This document shows, piece after piece, positions 56,550 through 64,000 of a stretch of 64,000 bases of DNA. Location: assembly GCA_003116975.1 (NCBI GenBank), contig BGKB01000033.1, positions 248,001 to 312,000 of the forward strand. Reading direction: 5' to 3'. Position 1 is the first letter of the stretch. Each line of letters starts with the position of its first letter. Below the pieces are notes generated by a model. That model made no database searches, was not told the DNA's origin, and saw only the letters and a list, made by a program, of their open reading frames with translations. The translations under genes were made by a program, and so were the position numbers. The stretch is from Aurantiochytrium sp. KH105. Taxonomy: Eukaryota > Sar > Bigyra > Thraustochytrida > Thraustochytriidae.

Positions 56550-57725
56550 GTTCGCCTCTTCTCGCCTTCGAACTTTACCTCGTGCACGGGATGCGGCGCA
56601 GCCAGATCACTCCGGCGGAGCGGACGGGGTCGTCGGGGGCGCGTTTGGTTTCTGTATCCCGAGTCCGCGAGAGAGCCAAAGATAGCACAAGGTGGGGGGT
56701 CCCCTCGCCCTGCCGGGCCTAGGTCTTTCCTAGCGATTCGCCTATCCGGGTGGCGGATGTCAAAACTCCCTGTTCTTGCTCATGATCAAGCTCGTGTTCT
56801 TGGTCTTGGTCTTGGTCTTGTTCCTGGTCTTGATCTTGCTCATGCCTGGGAGTCGTGGGAGGCCGGCCTGCTGTGCTGAGATGAGTGCGAGTCGGAGCCG
56901 GGCACTGAGGAGAAGGGCAACAAGGTATGCTGTGCGCGGCTCCACCTTCCAAGGCACGGGCGCGATGGCACAAAGCTGCGTTTATCGCCGCGTTTTTGGC
57001 CGGCGCCGCCCGAAAATGCGCCTCCGCGGTGTATACGTCTCCGCAAGGTTGCGCCTTTCTCGGTGGTGCTGCGAGGAGATTCATGCAAGGAGGGACGGAG
57101 CGGCAGCGGCTCGGCGCCGATAGCTGCGACATGCGGCTGCAGCTGTTCTGCTGTGCGTTGCAGTTGGTTGATGCATCTGTAGCTGCATGCTACAGCTACT
57201 GCTGCTGCTGGCTGCTGCTGCTTGCTCTAGTTAGAGCGTAGATGCTGAGTATAGAAAGAAAAGAGATTGGGGCAGATAGTAGGGTCGTTCTTGCGCGTGA
57301 TGTGAGCAACGAATGACCCGAGTTGAACCAGCAGCTGCAGCTGCAGCAAGAGCCATTGCCAGCTACTGGCTGCAGCTGCAGCGAGTTCGACTTGCTGGCA
57401 TTGGCTGGTTGGTTGGTGGTGACAGTGACTTGCAACTGACCGACCGACGAGACCGTGACCTTGTTGTATGACGCACAATCAATGGAGTCCCGTGCGGTGC
57501 GAACGCAGACTCCCTGAACCCTTGCTTCAGCCAGCGCAGTTGCAGCTGTCTATGTAGTGCAGCTGCAGTGAAGCTGCAGCTTTAGCTCAGCTGTAGCTCA
57601 GCTGCCACGCCACAGCCACTGCTCGCAGTCGCGTCGCGTCGAAGCCACCTCAAACTTCTGCCTGCCGCGCGCCTCGCCTCGCCCGCGAGCGAGGGGTCCC
57701 CGCGCGTCCCCGGTGTGCGCCGCGG

Positions 57726-57882
57726 CACTTGCGTAGCCCTGCGCTTGCTCCCCTTTCGGCGCCGCCTCTTTCGGCGCGGCTGACCCCGGTGCGAATTCTG
57801 CGCGGCGCAAGTGCGGCCCGGCGGCGCGCAAGTGGGGCGGCGCGAATACCCCACTTGCGCGGGCGCGGATAGCCCACTTGCG
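57726..57882. promoter_or_regulatory. Cluster of five CACTTGCG/CGCAAGTG elements with alternative hairpins
   Basis: The 8-mer occurs at 57726 (forward), 57806 and 57827 (complement), 57852 and 57875 (forward). The arms at 57826-57837 and 57849-57860 are a perfect 12-bp inverted repeat around an 11-nt loop, and the copy at 57873-57883 can pair with the same left arm. This is a candidate transcription-factor cluster or structured leader for the RGS gene that starts at 58151. Confidence 0.5.
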
Positions 57883-58150
57883 CGGCACGCCGGCGCAGGG
57901 GCCCGCGCGGCGCGAGCTGAGCAAATTCGAAACCCCGGCTGGCTGGTCTGCCGCCGCGCGAGCCCAGCCCGGACTCGCGCGCGCGACCCGAGCCGGAGGC
58001 CAGGCAGGCCCGCGCCCGCCCGCCCGCTCGCGCGCCCCGCCGCGCCCCGCGCGCGCGCGCGCCCCCGCCCGCCCGCCCGCCGCCGCAGGCCCGCGCGCGC
58101 GGCCTGGGGCGGCTGGCCGCGAGGGAAGGCAGAGAGGCAGGCAGGCAGGG

Positions 58151-58569
58151 ATGATGCTCGTTTCAAAGTGCACGGTCCCCGCCGGCGAGGCGGCCAAGAA
58201 CGCGCGCTTGGTCGACGTGGCGGAGAACGACGCCGAGGAGGCCGACGCGGGCCGACTCGAGGAGGAGCTCGCGGCGGAGACCGACGTCGAGGAGGAGGAG
58301 GACGACGACGACGAGGAGGACGAGGAAGAGGAAGAGGGCCAGGCCTTGCTGCAGCAGGTCGCGGAAGAAGCCCTCGACGAAGACTGCGAGACGGTCATCG
58401 AGGAGGACGTCGAGCCTCAGCAGGTTCAGTCCGAGCGGATGCGGCACCGCATGGAGCCAGCGCTTGACCCCAAACAACAGACGCAGACGGCGGCAGGGAC
58501 CGCGGCGCGACGAGAGCAGAGACTCTCTGCTACGGAGCACCAGTCTCGATCTCGAGCGAATCTCGAAAT

Positions 58570-58613
<44 letters not shown>

Positions 58614-59875
58614 CACACCAAGAAAAACCCTCAAAGATGGTGACGCGCGCGTCGTCGTCCAAGAAACTATTGCGCGCCTCCTCGTCAAAGAGGCTCGAAC
58701 GTACCGCCGGCGCACAGGTGGTGCCAAGCCCAGACGCAAACCCCGGGTGGGAATCCCCCAAGTCATTATTGCCCCGCCCGCCGAGCATTGCGACACGCAG
58801 TGTCTCCTCGCCCACGGGTTCCTCGTTGCCAAGTGCAGAATTTCCGCGCACCCCATCATGGACCGCGGATACTGCACATGCTCTCGACTCGCTTTTGCAA
58901 GGCAACGAAAATGACGATCCCATCGAAAGAAAGGCATCGTCCCTCTTTTCGTCCCTCTTGCCGCGAGATCGCTCTTCGCGATCTGGAAAACTCTCGCGAA
59001 CTTCGACGGGGGCAGCCCCAGACGCCTTGGTGCGTGGGTCGAGGGGGCGACCGACTGTCCACGAGTCGCTCATCTCGCGACGCAGTGGCCTCGTCCGGCG
59101 GACGAGGTCTTTTCGTAATTCCGAGTCGCAAAAGCGATCTTACGGTGGCTTTTCCTGGGGACTCCGCAGCCGCATTCCCAGCTTTTCGCGCCGCGTGTCG
59201 CGAGGCAGTAGCGACGGGGATGACGATTCGCGCGACCCCCTTGGCAGCGAGGACGAGAGCGAGGATGATATGCGTCGAGGCTCGTCGTACCTTGCCACAG
59301 AGGACAAGCAAAGATGCTGCAGGATTGACTTTGATCTGCTCTTAGAGCACGAGGATCTCTCCAAGGCCTTGCTGTCCTTTGTAACTGCAGAGTACGCGAG
59401 TGAGAATGTGCTCTTTCTTATGGCGGCCCACCGATTTAGAAAAGGTTTTGCCGGATGGACGCCAGAGCAGCGTGAAGCGGAAGCCCGGAAAATCCATCAC
59501 GAGTTTATTCGATGCGACGCAGCGCAATGGATTTGCTCCTGCAAGACGTTTCAGACGGCATTGCTGGCAAGCTTGGACGAAGGCAAGGTGCTGGAGACTA
59601 TTTTTAATGAGGTGGAAACCTCAGCGCGTCGGGAGCTCCGCATGGATGTCTTTCCCCGTTTTATTGACGCCCTATACCCCTCGTGTGATTGGCAAAGGGC
59701 TCGACTCCTCACAATGCGAACGCAGTGCGTTTGGAATGTGGCCTCGGCTCGTGCTGCCATGAGTGACTTTCTTCAAGCGGATGGGGCGGCGGAAGAGTCG
59801 ACCCTCGCAGAAACGAATGAGGCTGCGCGGGACTGTGAGGAAACTCCAGTACCAGCGCCTCAGTCGTCCGCGTAA
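58151..59875 (+). CDS. RGS-domain protein with polyglutamine and acidic tracts
   Basis: The protein has 574 residues from the first of two neighbouring ATGs (MMLVSKCTVPAGEA). The N-terminal half is disordered, with a Glu/Asp-rich tract (~45-60) and 14 consecutive Gln encoded by CAG. Ser/Arg-rich stretches follow (phosphorylation-type). The RGS domain is about residues 395-515 (DFDLLLEHEDLSKALLSFV, then FLMAAHRFRKGF, then RRELRMDVFPRFIDALYPS). RGS proteins accelerate GTP hydrolysis by G-alpha subunits. This is the second RGS gene in the window but it lacks cyclic-nucleotide domains. The frame is open far upstream of the start, so a 5' extension cannot be excluded. Confidence 0.8.
58571..58612. 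repeat. (CAG)14 polyglutamine tract
   Basis: Fourteen uninterrupted CAG codons lie inside the RGS-domain gene. Confidence 0.93.
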
Positions 59876-60196
59876 ATTGGGATCAACACGAGGCCACTGC
59901 GTCTGTGGCGGCGCCTCGAATGAAGCATAACACATCTGTATGAGCTACTAGAAAGATAGAAAGCTAGTTAGCCACCCCCCCACACACACACACTCCAAAA
60001 CAAAAACAAAGGCCTGAGAGCGGGACGGCGCTCGTCCCCTAAGGCCATAATGATACCATTCTAATGTCCATGTATTTTCCATCAGTCAGTGCAACCATGA
60101 GCATGCTATTTCAACATCTTTCTTTTTCTTTTCAAGTTTATTCCAAGTCGTGCGTGGGGGTGCACTTTCACTGAAAAGGCATCATATAGTACTTTC

Positions 60197-60228
<32 letters not shown>

Positions 60229-60252
60229 TGTGTGTGTGTGTGTGCATACGCA
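59876..60252. other. Convergent intergenic spacer with GA/GT repeats
   Basis: This lies between the stops of the RGS and PDI-like genes. A (GA)n run turns into (GT)n (about 60201-60243). No gene is supported. Confidence 0.6.
60201..60243. repeat. (GA)n-(GT)n compound microsatellite
   Basis: An uninterrupted AG run is followed by GT units directly at the 3' end of the PDI-like gene. Confidence 0.9.
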
Positions 60253-61572
60253 TTAGTTTGAAGGGCACGTCTGTGAAGGCTCGCTGTCCGTGTCGGCGGC
60301 ACAACGATCTGGGCCAGAAGCTGCTTGGCTTGCCTGCGGTTGAAGTTTGGTCGGCTTCATCTTGCCTTCAAGCACATTTTGAATAAAAGCAACGATGTTA
60401 TCCTCCGAAATGGGCGGGGGCATACGATAGTACGCGCCGCGCGCAAGTCTCAGAACCACGCACATCTTCCCCTTGGTCGTTCGCTCAGACTTGAGACAGG
60501 CAAGCTCCGCACTGAAAAACCGCAAGGCTGTCGAATCGAGAGCACGATTTGCAAGCGATAATTTCGTTTGGGCGCCTGCAGTCTCCTGAAGTCTCTGTGA
60601 GACGCGCCCAAGCTTGTCGACGTACTCTTTGATGCGTGTTGGTTCGTGCTCGCGATCAAAGTCGCCATGTACAGTGAGAACCGGAACGCCAAGATTGTCA
60701 ATGGCGTCCTCGTTTTCGTAGGTAATGAGCATCACCGTGGGAAAGGCGTGCGAGCCAACAAAGGCGGCAATCTCGGTCCGAGAAGGTGGCTCTGGCCCAT
60801 CACTAGCAGGGTGACGGGCCTGGAGCGGGTCGCCAAGCTCTGCGCGTGCAAGCATAGGGGGCTGGACAACGATGATTGCCCACTCGGCTACGTTGTAGTG
60901 TTTCAACACCGAACGAGACCGCGAGTACGCGAAGCGATGACCATGCGACACAAGCATTTCCGAGGCCTCGATGAATTCGTTCCATGCGGACGCCAGGACG
61001 TTTGGTTCTATGGGTGCTTGCGTTGGAAGCGTTACGTTGGGCGACTCCGAAAAGGCGAAAAGGCCCAGCACGCATCCGCCGAGGAGCTCCGGGTCGTCCT
61101 CGGAGACAATAAAGGAGAGCACATCTTCGAGGGACGCGAGGGGCTCTACTGCAGCCTCGTTGATACGCGCTGCATCAGGGATAGTTTCCCGGAGAGCGTT
61201 GGCCAACTCGGCCTCAAAGGTGCTTGACTCGAGCAAGCCACCGCTCTCCATCCCGTTTTCAAAGTCGTAGCCTGCGAGGTCCTCGGGATCGAGGGCCTGT
61301 TTGGCAAAGAGCGAACCCAGCACTTCGTCCTCGCTGCCGCCCAGCAGGTCCTCGTCGTCCTCATCGTCTTCGTCGTACTCGTCCTCGTACGCTGCCTCGC
61401 CCTCCACGTTGGCGTCGTCGCCAGGGTCCCATCCGGCTTCCCAGCCGTCGTGCGGATCAACCGCTGCCTCGACGCTGGCGGCGGCGCGCGCTAGCGCCAG
61501 TGCGAGCGTCAGCGGCAGCACGAGGCCCACCAGGATGTGTGCTCGGACGTGAGCTCCGCGTGCGCGGGCCAT
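60253..61572 (-). CDS. PDI-like thioredoxin-fold ER protein without CXXC
   Basis: The protein has 439 residues. A signal peptide is present (Arg-rich start, then ILVGLVLPLTLALALA). An Asp/Glu-rich stretch follows (~55-80). The remainder has thioredoxin-fold features of the PDI b/b' domains: a VLGLFAFSESPNV-type strand, VGSHAFPTVMLITYENEDAI (cis-Pro-like region), a RFFSAELACLKSE region and the C-terminal SEDNIVAFIQNVLEGKMKP. No CXXC active site is seen, so it would act as a chaperone-like, not an oxidoreductase, member. No KDEL-type end is present (it ends SQTCPSN). The family assignment is by pattern and moderate. Confidence 0.6.
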   Translation of the reverse strand: MARARGAHVRAHILVGLVLPLTLALALARAAASVEAAVDPHDGWEAGWDPGDDANVEGEAAYEDEYDEDDEDDEDLLGGSEDEVLGSLFAKQALDPEDLAGYDFENGMESGGLLESSTFEAELANALRETIPDAARINEAAVEPLASLEDVLSFIVSEDDPELLGGCVLGLFAFSESPNVTLPTQAPIEPNVLASAWNEFIEASEMLVSHGHRFAYSRSRSVLKHYNVAEWAIIVVQPPMLARAELGDPLQARHPASDGPEPPSRTEIAAFVGSHAFPTVMLITYENEDAIDNLGVPVLTVHGDFDREHEPTRIKEYVDKLGRVSQRLQETAGAQTKLSLANRALDSTALRFFSAELACLKSERTTKGKMCVVLRLARGAYYRMPPPISEDNIVAFIQNVLEGKMKPTKLQPQASQAASGPDRCAADTDSEPSQTCPSN

Positions 61573-63815
61573 TGTCTTACCCGCCCTGACTCCGCGTCAG
61601 GCTGGTTTGACCTTCGAAGAGCGGGTTATAGTAACAATGGCGAGGTGGCTTCGTCGAACCGTGCAGCAGCATCATTGACTTCTCACCAGTTTTAGCAAGC
61701 TGTTGCCGGTGCTGGTGCTGGTGCGCGCTGCGCGCTGCGATCCATCGTCTAGCCACACCAGTGTGTCGTAGGATCGCCGCCAGATGCATGCTTTTATGAA
61801 TGTACACAACGATTGGTCTGAAGGCGCATTTCACGCGCCACTGCCAGCGGTGCGGCTGCGGCTGCGGCCCACTGCCACGTGAGGGCGACTTGTCCGTCCA
61901 CAATCGCAATCATTCGCCAATCGCAATCAATTGTCGTTCGTTCCTGAGCTCGCCACGCGAGTTTCCATTTCGTACATCGACAATCTCGCCCCAGCCTCTG
62001 GCAGCTCTCCTTGCCTGCAGCTGCAGCAGCTGCAGCAGCTGCACTGCTGCTTCTTTGTCCATTCCTCCTCGACCTTGCTTTCAGCGTCTTCGCCGCCGCC
62101 GAAACGACGAATGACGCCGACATTGGTCACCGTCTTGATTGTTCTCAAGCGCGTGCAAGTCGCCCTCCTGAATCAGCTGCAGCTGCAGCAGCGCGCGTCT
62201 AATTCATGGCAGCACTGCGCACGCCATGGTCCACGCGTCAGCCACAGCCATTGCTACAGAGATGGAGGGAGGAGGTTTATGGGGTAGATAGGACAGCCGC
62301 AAGGGAAGAAAACGCAGGACAGGACACAAGGACAGGCCGCTCCGTCTCTCCTCCCACCCTCCCTCCGGTTTTTCTTCCTCTCCGCTGCGATCTCCGCACC
62401 GTCCCGGCCGATGGTAAGATGCATGAAATCCATGCCGCCGCCACGCCCATCCATTTTTCGCCTTTGCAGCTGCTGGCTGCATTTGCTGCTGCTGCTGGTG
62501 CTCATGCTGCTGGTGCTCGTGCTGCACATGCCAAAGATTGTCAGTCCTCCCCGGCTGGCGTCCTCCTCTTTTCACGGAGGCCGTTCGCTTGAGTATGATG
62601 TGGTGTCCAAGAAAACTACATTCGCGGAGCCCGGCGCGGCAGGCAGAGGCTAGCCCAGGGCAAGCAAGGCAATCCTTTGCTTTCGTATCGCAGTCGCTTG
62701 CGCTCGTGCGGCCGCCGGGTGAGTTCACGCGCAAGCTGCTGCTGCTGCTGCTGCGATGCTTGTCGCTCTTGCTTGCCCTCGGACGCGTCCGTCCCTTTTT
62801 TCTAGCCCCCCGCGCGGTCTCTCATCCGCCGCTGCTCTGCTTGCTTCAGCTTGGCGCAGCCCTCCAGGCACTCGCACAATCCGGCCTACCAAGAGCGTTT
62901 TTCGTTCCAACTGCCTGTAACATAGGCATACTACTAAATGAAAATAAACAAATAAAAATCCTCCACTAGGCCTAGCACAGGCAGAAACAGAGAGAGAGCT
63001 AGGCCTATACTCCAAGCAAGAAGTGTAGTATAGTATGATAGATATTATCGCAGCCGTGCAGAGAGGGCGGCTGTCGTCGGACATCGATCTTCCTCCGGCC
63101 GCGCCTTCCTCCGGGTCCACCTCGCTCTCCGCCGCTGCCGCACCCTCGCCGAAGTCTCCCTGCTGTGCCCCGTGCTGCTGCTGCACGCACCAGCGCTGCG
63201 TCCTCGCGACGCGACTGGCGCCAGCCCTCCCCTGCGGACGCGCGCCGGACCCGTCTCGCCTCCTCTGCCCTTTTCTCCCCCGCACGACCTGGCTGCCCCG
63301 GCCACCCATTCTTTCTCTCGCTCTCCTGCTCCCGCGGCCCTGCCCGGCCCTCCTTCCTGCGCTGCCTCCGCCCTCCCTCGCCGCGCCTCGCCGCCGTCTG
63401 CGCTGCTGCTGCGTCTCGCCGGTCGCCGCCGCGCGTGCCGCGCGTGCCGCGCGTGCCGCGGCGTGCAGCGGCGCGGCGCGGCGCGGCGCCGAGNGCGTGC
63501 CGCGCGTGCCGCGCGTGCCGCGGCGTGCAGCGGCGCGGCGCGGCGCGGCGCCGAGCGGGGCGGCACGGCACGGCACGGCGGCGGCGGGGCCGGGAGCTGG
63601 GTGGCGCGCGTCGCAGAGAGAGAGAGAGCGCGCTCCTTTTACTTGGCTGTGCCAGGCGGAGCGGAGCAGCCAGAGGAGATGGGGTTAGGATTCGACAGAT
63701 CAGGGCTGCTCCAAAACCCAAACTGCCGAGCAGAGGAGGAGAGCAGCGCAGAGCAAGAGCAGCGCAGAGCAGGAGCAGAGCAGGAGCAGAGCGGAAGAGG
63801 ACCGAGGCGGAGAAG
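61573..63815. promoter_or_regulatory. 2.2-kb repeat-rich intergenic region with a scaffold join
   Basis: This long non-coding stretch has CAGCTG motifs (about 62010-62470), CTG runs, two TAGGCCTA palindromes (62967 and 63000), GCGTGCC arrays and the single N at 63494 within an exact 61-bp duplication. Frames that remain open here are low-complexity and unsupported. Confidence 0.55.
63433..63555. repeat. Exact 61-bp direct duplication flanking a single N (63494)
   Basis: Bases 63433-63493 and 63495-63555 are identical and separated only by the ambiguous base. The unit is built of GCGTGCC and GGCGC elements. This most likely marks two contig ends that overlapped but were joined by a placeholder. 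Confidence 0.85.
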
Positions 63816-64000
63816 ATGGGTCTGGGCCAGACGACGACGGGCGCCGGCAAGATGCCGCGCCACTCGTTCCCCGTGCACTTTGCACGCTACGAGGTGCTTC
63901 GCGTGTACCTGATGATGATGGTGCTCGTGGTGCTGGGAGACATGGCCAACGCCCAGTACTACTCGACGTCCACGACGCGCGCGTGCGTGTGCGACTCTTA
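63816..64000 (+). CDS. 5' end of an unidentified gene (runs off the right edge)
   Basis: ATG 63816 begins MGLGQTTTGAGKMPRHSFPV and the frame is open to the end of the window, about 61 codons. A hydrophobic stretch (VYLMMMVLVVLGDM) after charged residues looks like a signal anchor or signal peptide, followed by Cys residues (ACVCDS). A second in-frame Met lies 12 codons in. The function is unknown because only the start is present. Confidence 0.5.
   Translation, partial: MGLGQTTTGAGKMPRHSFPVHFARYEVLRVYLMMMVLVVLGDMANAQYYSTSTTRACVCDS

Larger units (their letters stand above)
56499..58150. promoter_or_regulatory. Divergent intergenic region, rich in repeats and palindromes
   Basis: This 1.65-kb region between the glucose-6-phosphate isomerase and RGS genes has a (GCT)n run (56518-56548), (GGTCTT)n hexamers (about 56795-56840), dense CAGCTG/GCAGCTGC motifs (57130-57620), and five copies of CACTTGCG or its complement between 57726 and 57882. 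Some of these make hairpins. Confidence 0.5.

Noticed and set aside
54534-56879. 781-residue plus-strand frame covering the isomerase gene
   Set aside because: It is the antisense of a complete glucose-6-phosphate isomerase with both family signatures. Third-position GC bias keeps the opposite strand open. The plus-strand protein has no domain.
57878-58150. N-terminal extension of the RGS protein
   Set aside because: Pro/Arg/Ala-only composition from GC-rich DNA; two tandem ATGs at 58151 are the plausible start.
58571-58612. CAG run as a mobile-element or triplet-expansion signal
   Set aside because: It is in frame as polyglutamine within an ordinary gene and of modest length.
61573-63815. 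Several 100-280-residue frames across the repeat-rich spacer
   Set aside because: Composition follows GCGTGCC, CTG and AGAGCAG repeats, and some cross the N; no signature on either strand.

Overview
This window is eukaryotic nuclear DNA. It is GC-rich and compact, with long and mostly intron-free reading frames on both strands. The gene content (dynein heavy chain, UTP7/WDR46, eIF2B-gamma, HOP2, RAD16, calpain, RGS proteins, a hybrid histidine kinase) points to a free-living flagellate-capable protist. A thraustochytrid-type stramenopile (Labyrinthulomycetes) would fit the sparse introns, the hybrid histidine kinase and the lipid-modifying genes, but that placement is inference and no rRNA is present to test it. 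One intron is well supported (in the methionyl-tRNA formyltransferase gene) and a second is strongly suggested (in the cyclopropane-fatty-acid synthase fusion). I saw no tRNA, rRNA, CRISPR or recognisable transposon.

Layout. 1-1.3 kb: 3' end of a dynein heavy chain. 1.6-3.9 kb (-): membrane hybrid histidine kinase with two receiver-like domains. 4.4-13.1 kb: a fatty-acid/SAM-methyltransferase neighbourhood, with a CFA-synthase/CNMT-like methyltransferase (-) facing a very large (+) gene that joins an FAD amine-oxidase-like domain, a CFA synthase, a polytopic membrane region and, through a 189-nt in-frame intron, a DUF1365 domain. In bacteria these parts usually lie side by side as separate genes. 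13.2-18.0 kb: a small coiled-coil protein, a TPR-TMEM33 fusion and a calpain with a myristoylation-type N-terminus. 19.4-23.7 kb: a triple cyclic-nucleotide-binding domain protein with a C-terminal RGS domain, mitochondrial-type methionyl-tRNA formyltransferase, and a small basic protein.

24.4-38.2 kb: a decayed kinase-like pseudogene, a TIR-domain protein, HOP2 with a huge acidic N-terminal extension, a HEAT-repeat protein (-), eIF2B-gamma, an NPL4-like protein (-) and a polytopic 7TM-like protein. 39.2-51.0 kb: a RAD16-type SNF2 ATPase with a PARP-type zinc finger and two RING fingers, then a ~2,200-residue IQ/EF-hand/B-box protein. 51.5-64 kb: a secreted Cys-rich protein (-), UTP7/WDR46, glucose-6-phosphate isomerase (-), a second RGS protein, a PDI-like ER protein (-), a repeat-rich 2.2-kb spacer with a scaffold join (single N flanked by an exact 61-bp duplication), and the first codons of a gene running off the right edge.

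Working together: the CFA/FAD/DUF1365 polypeptide and the neighbouring methyltransferase look like one lipid-methylation module. The two RGS proteins, the cNMP-binding domains and the 7TM-like protein belong to signalling. HOP2 and RAD16 serve meiotic recombination and nucleotide-excision repair. The rest is housekeeping.
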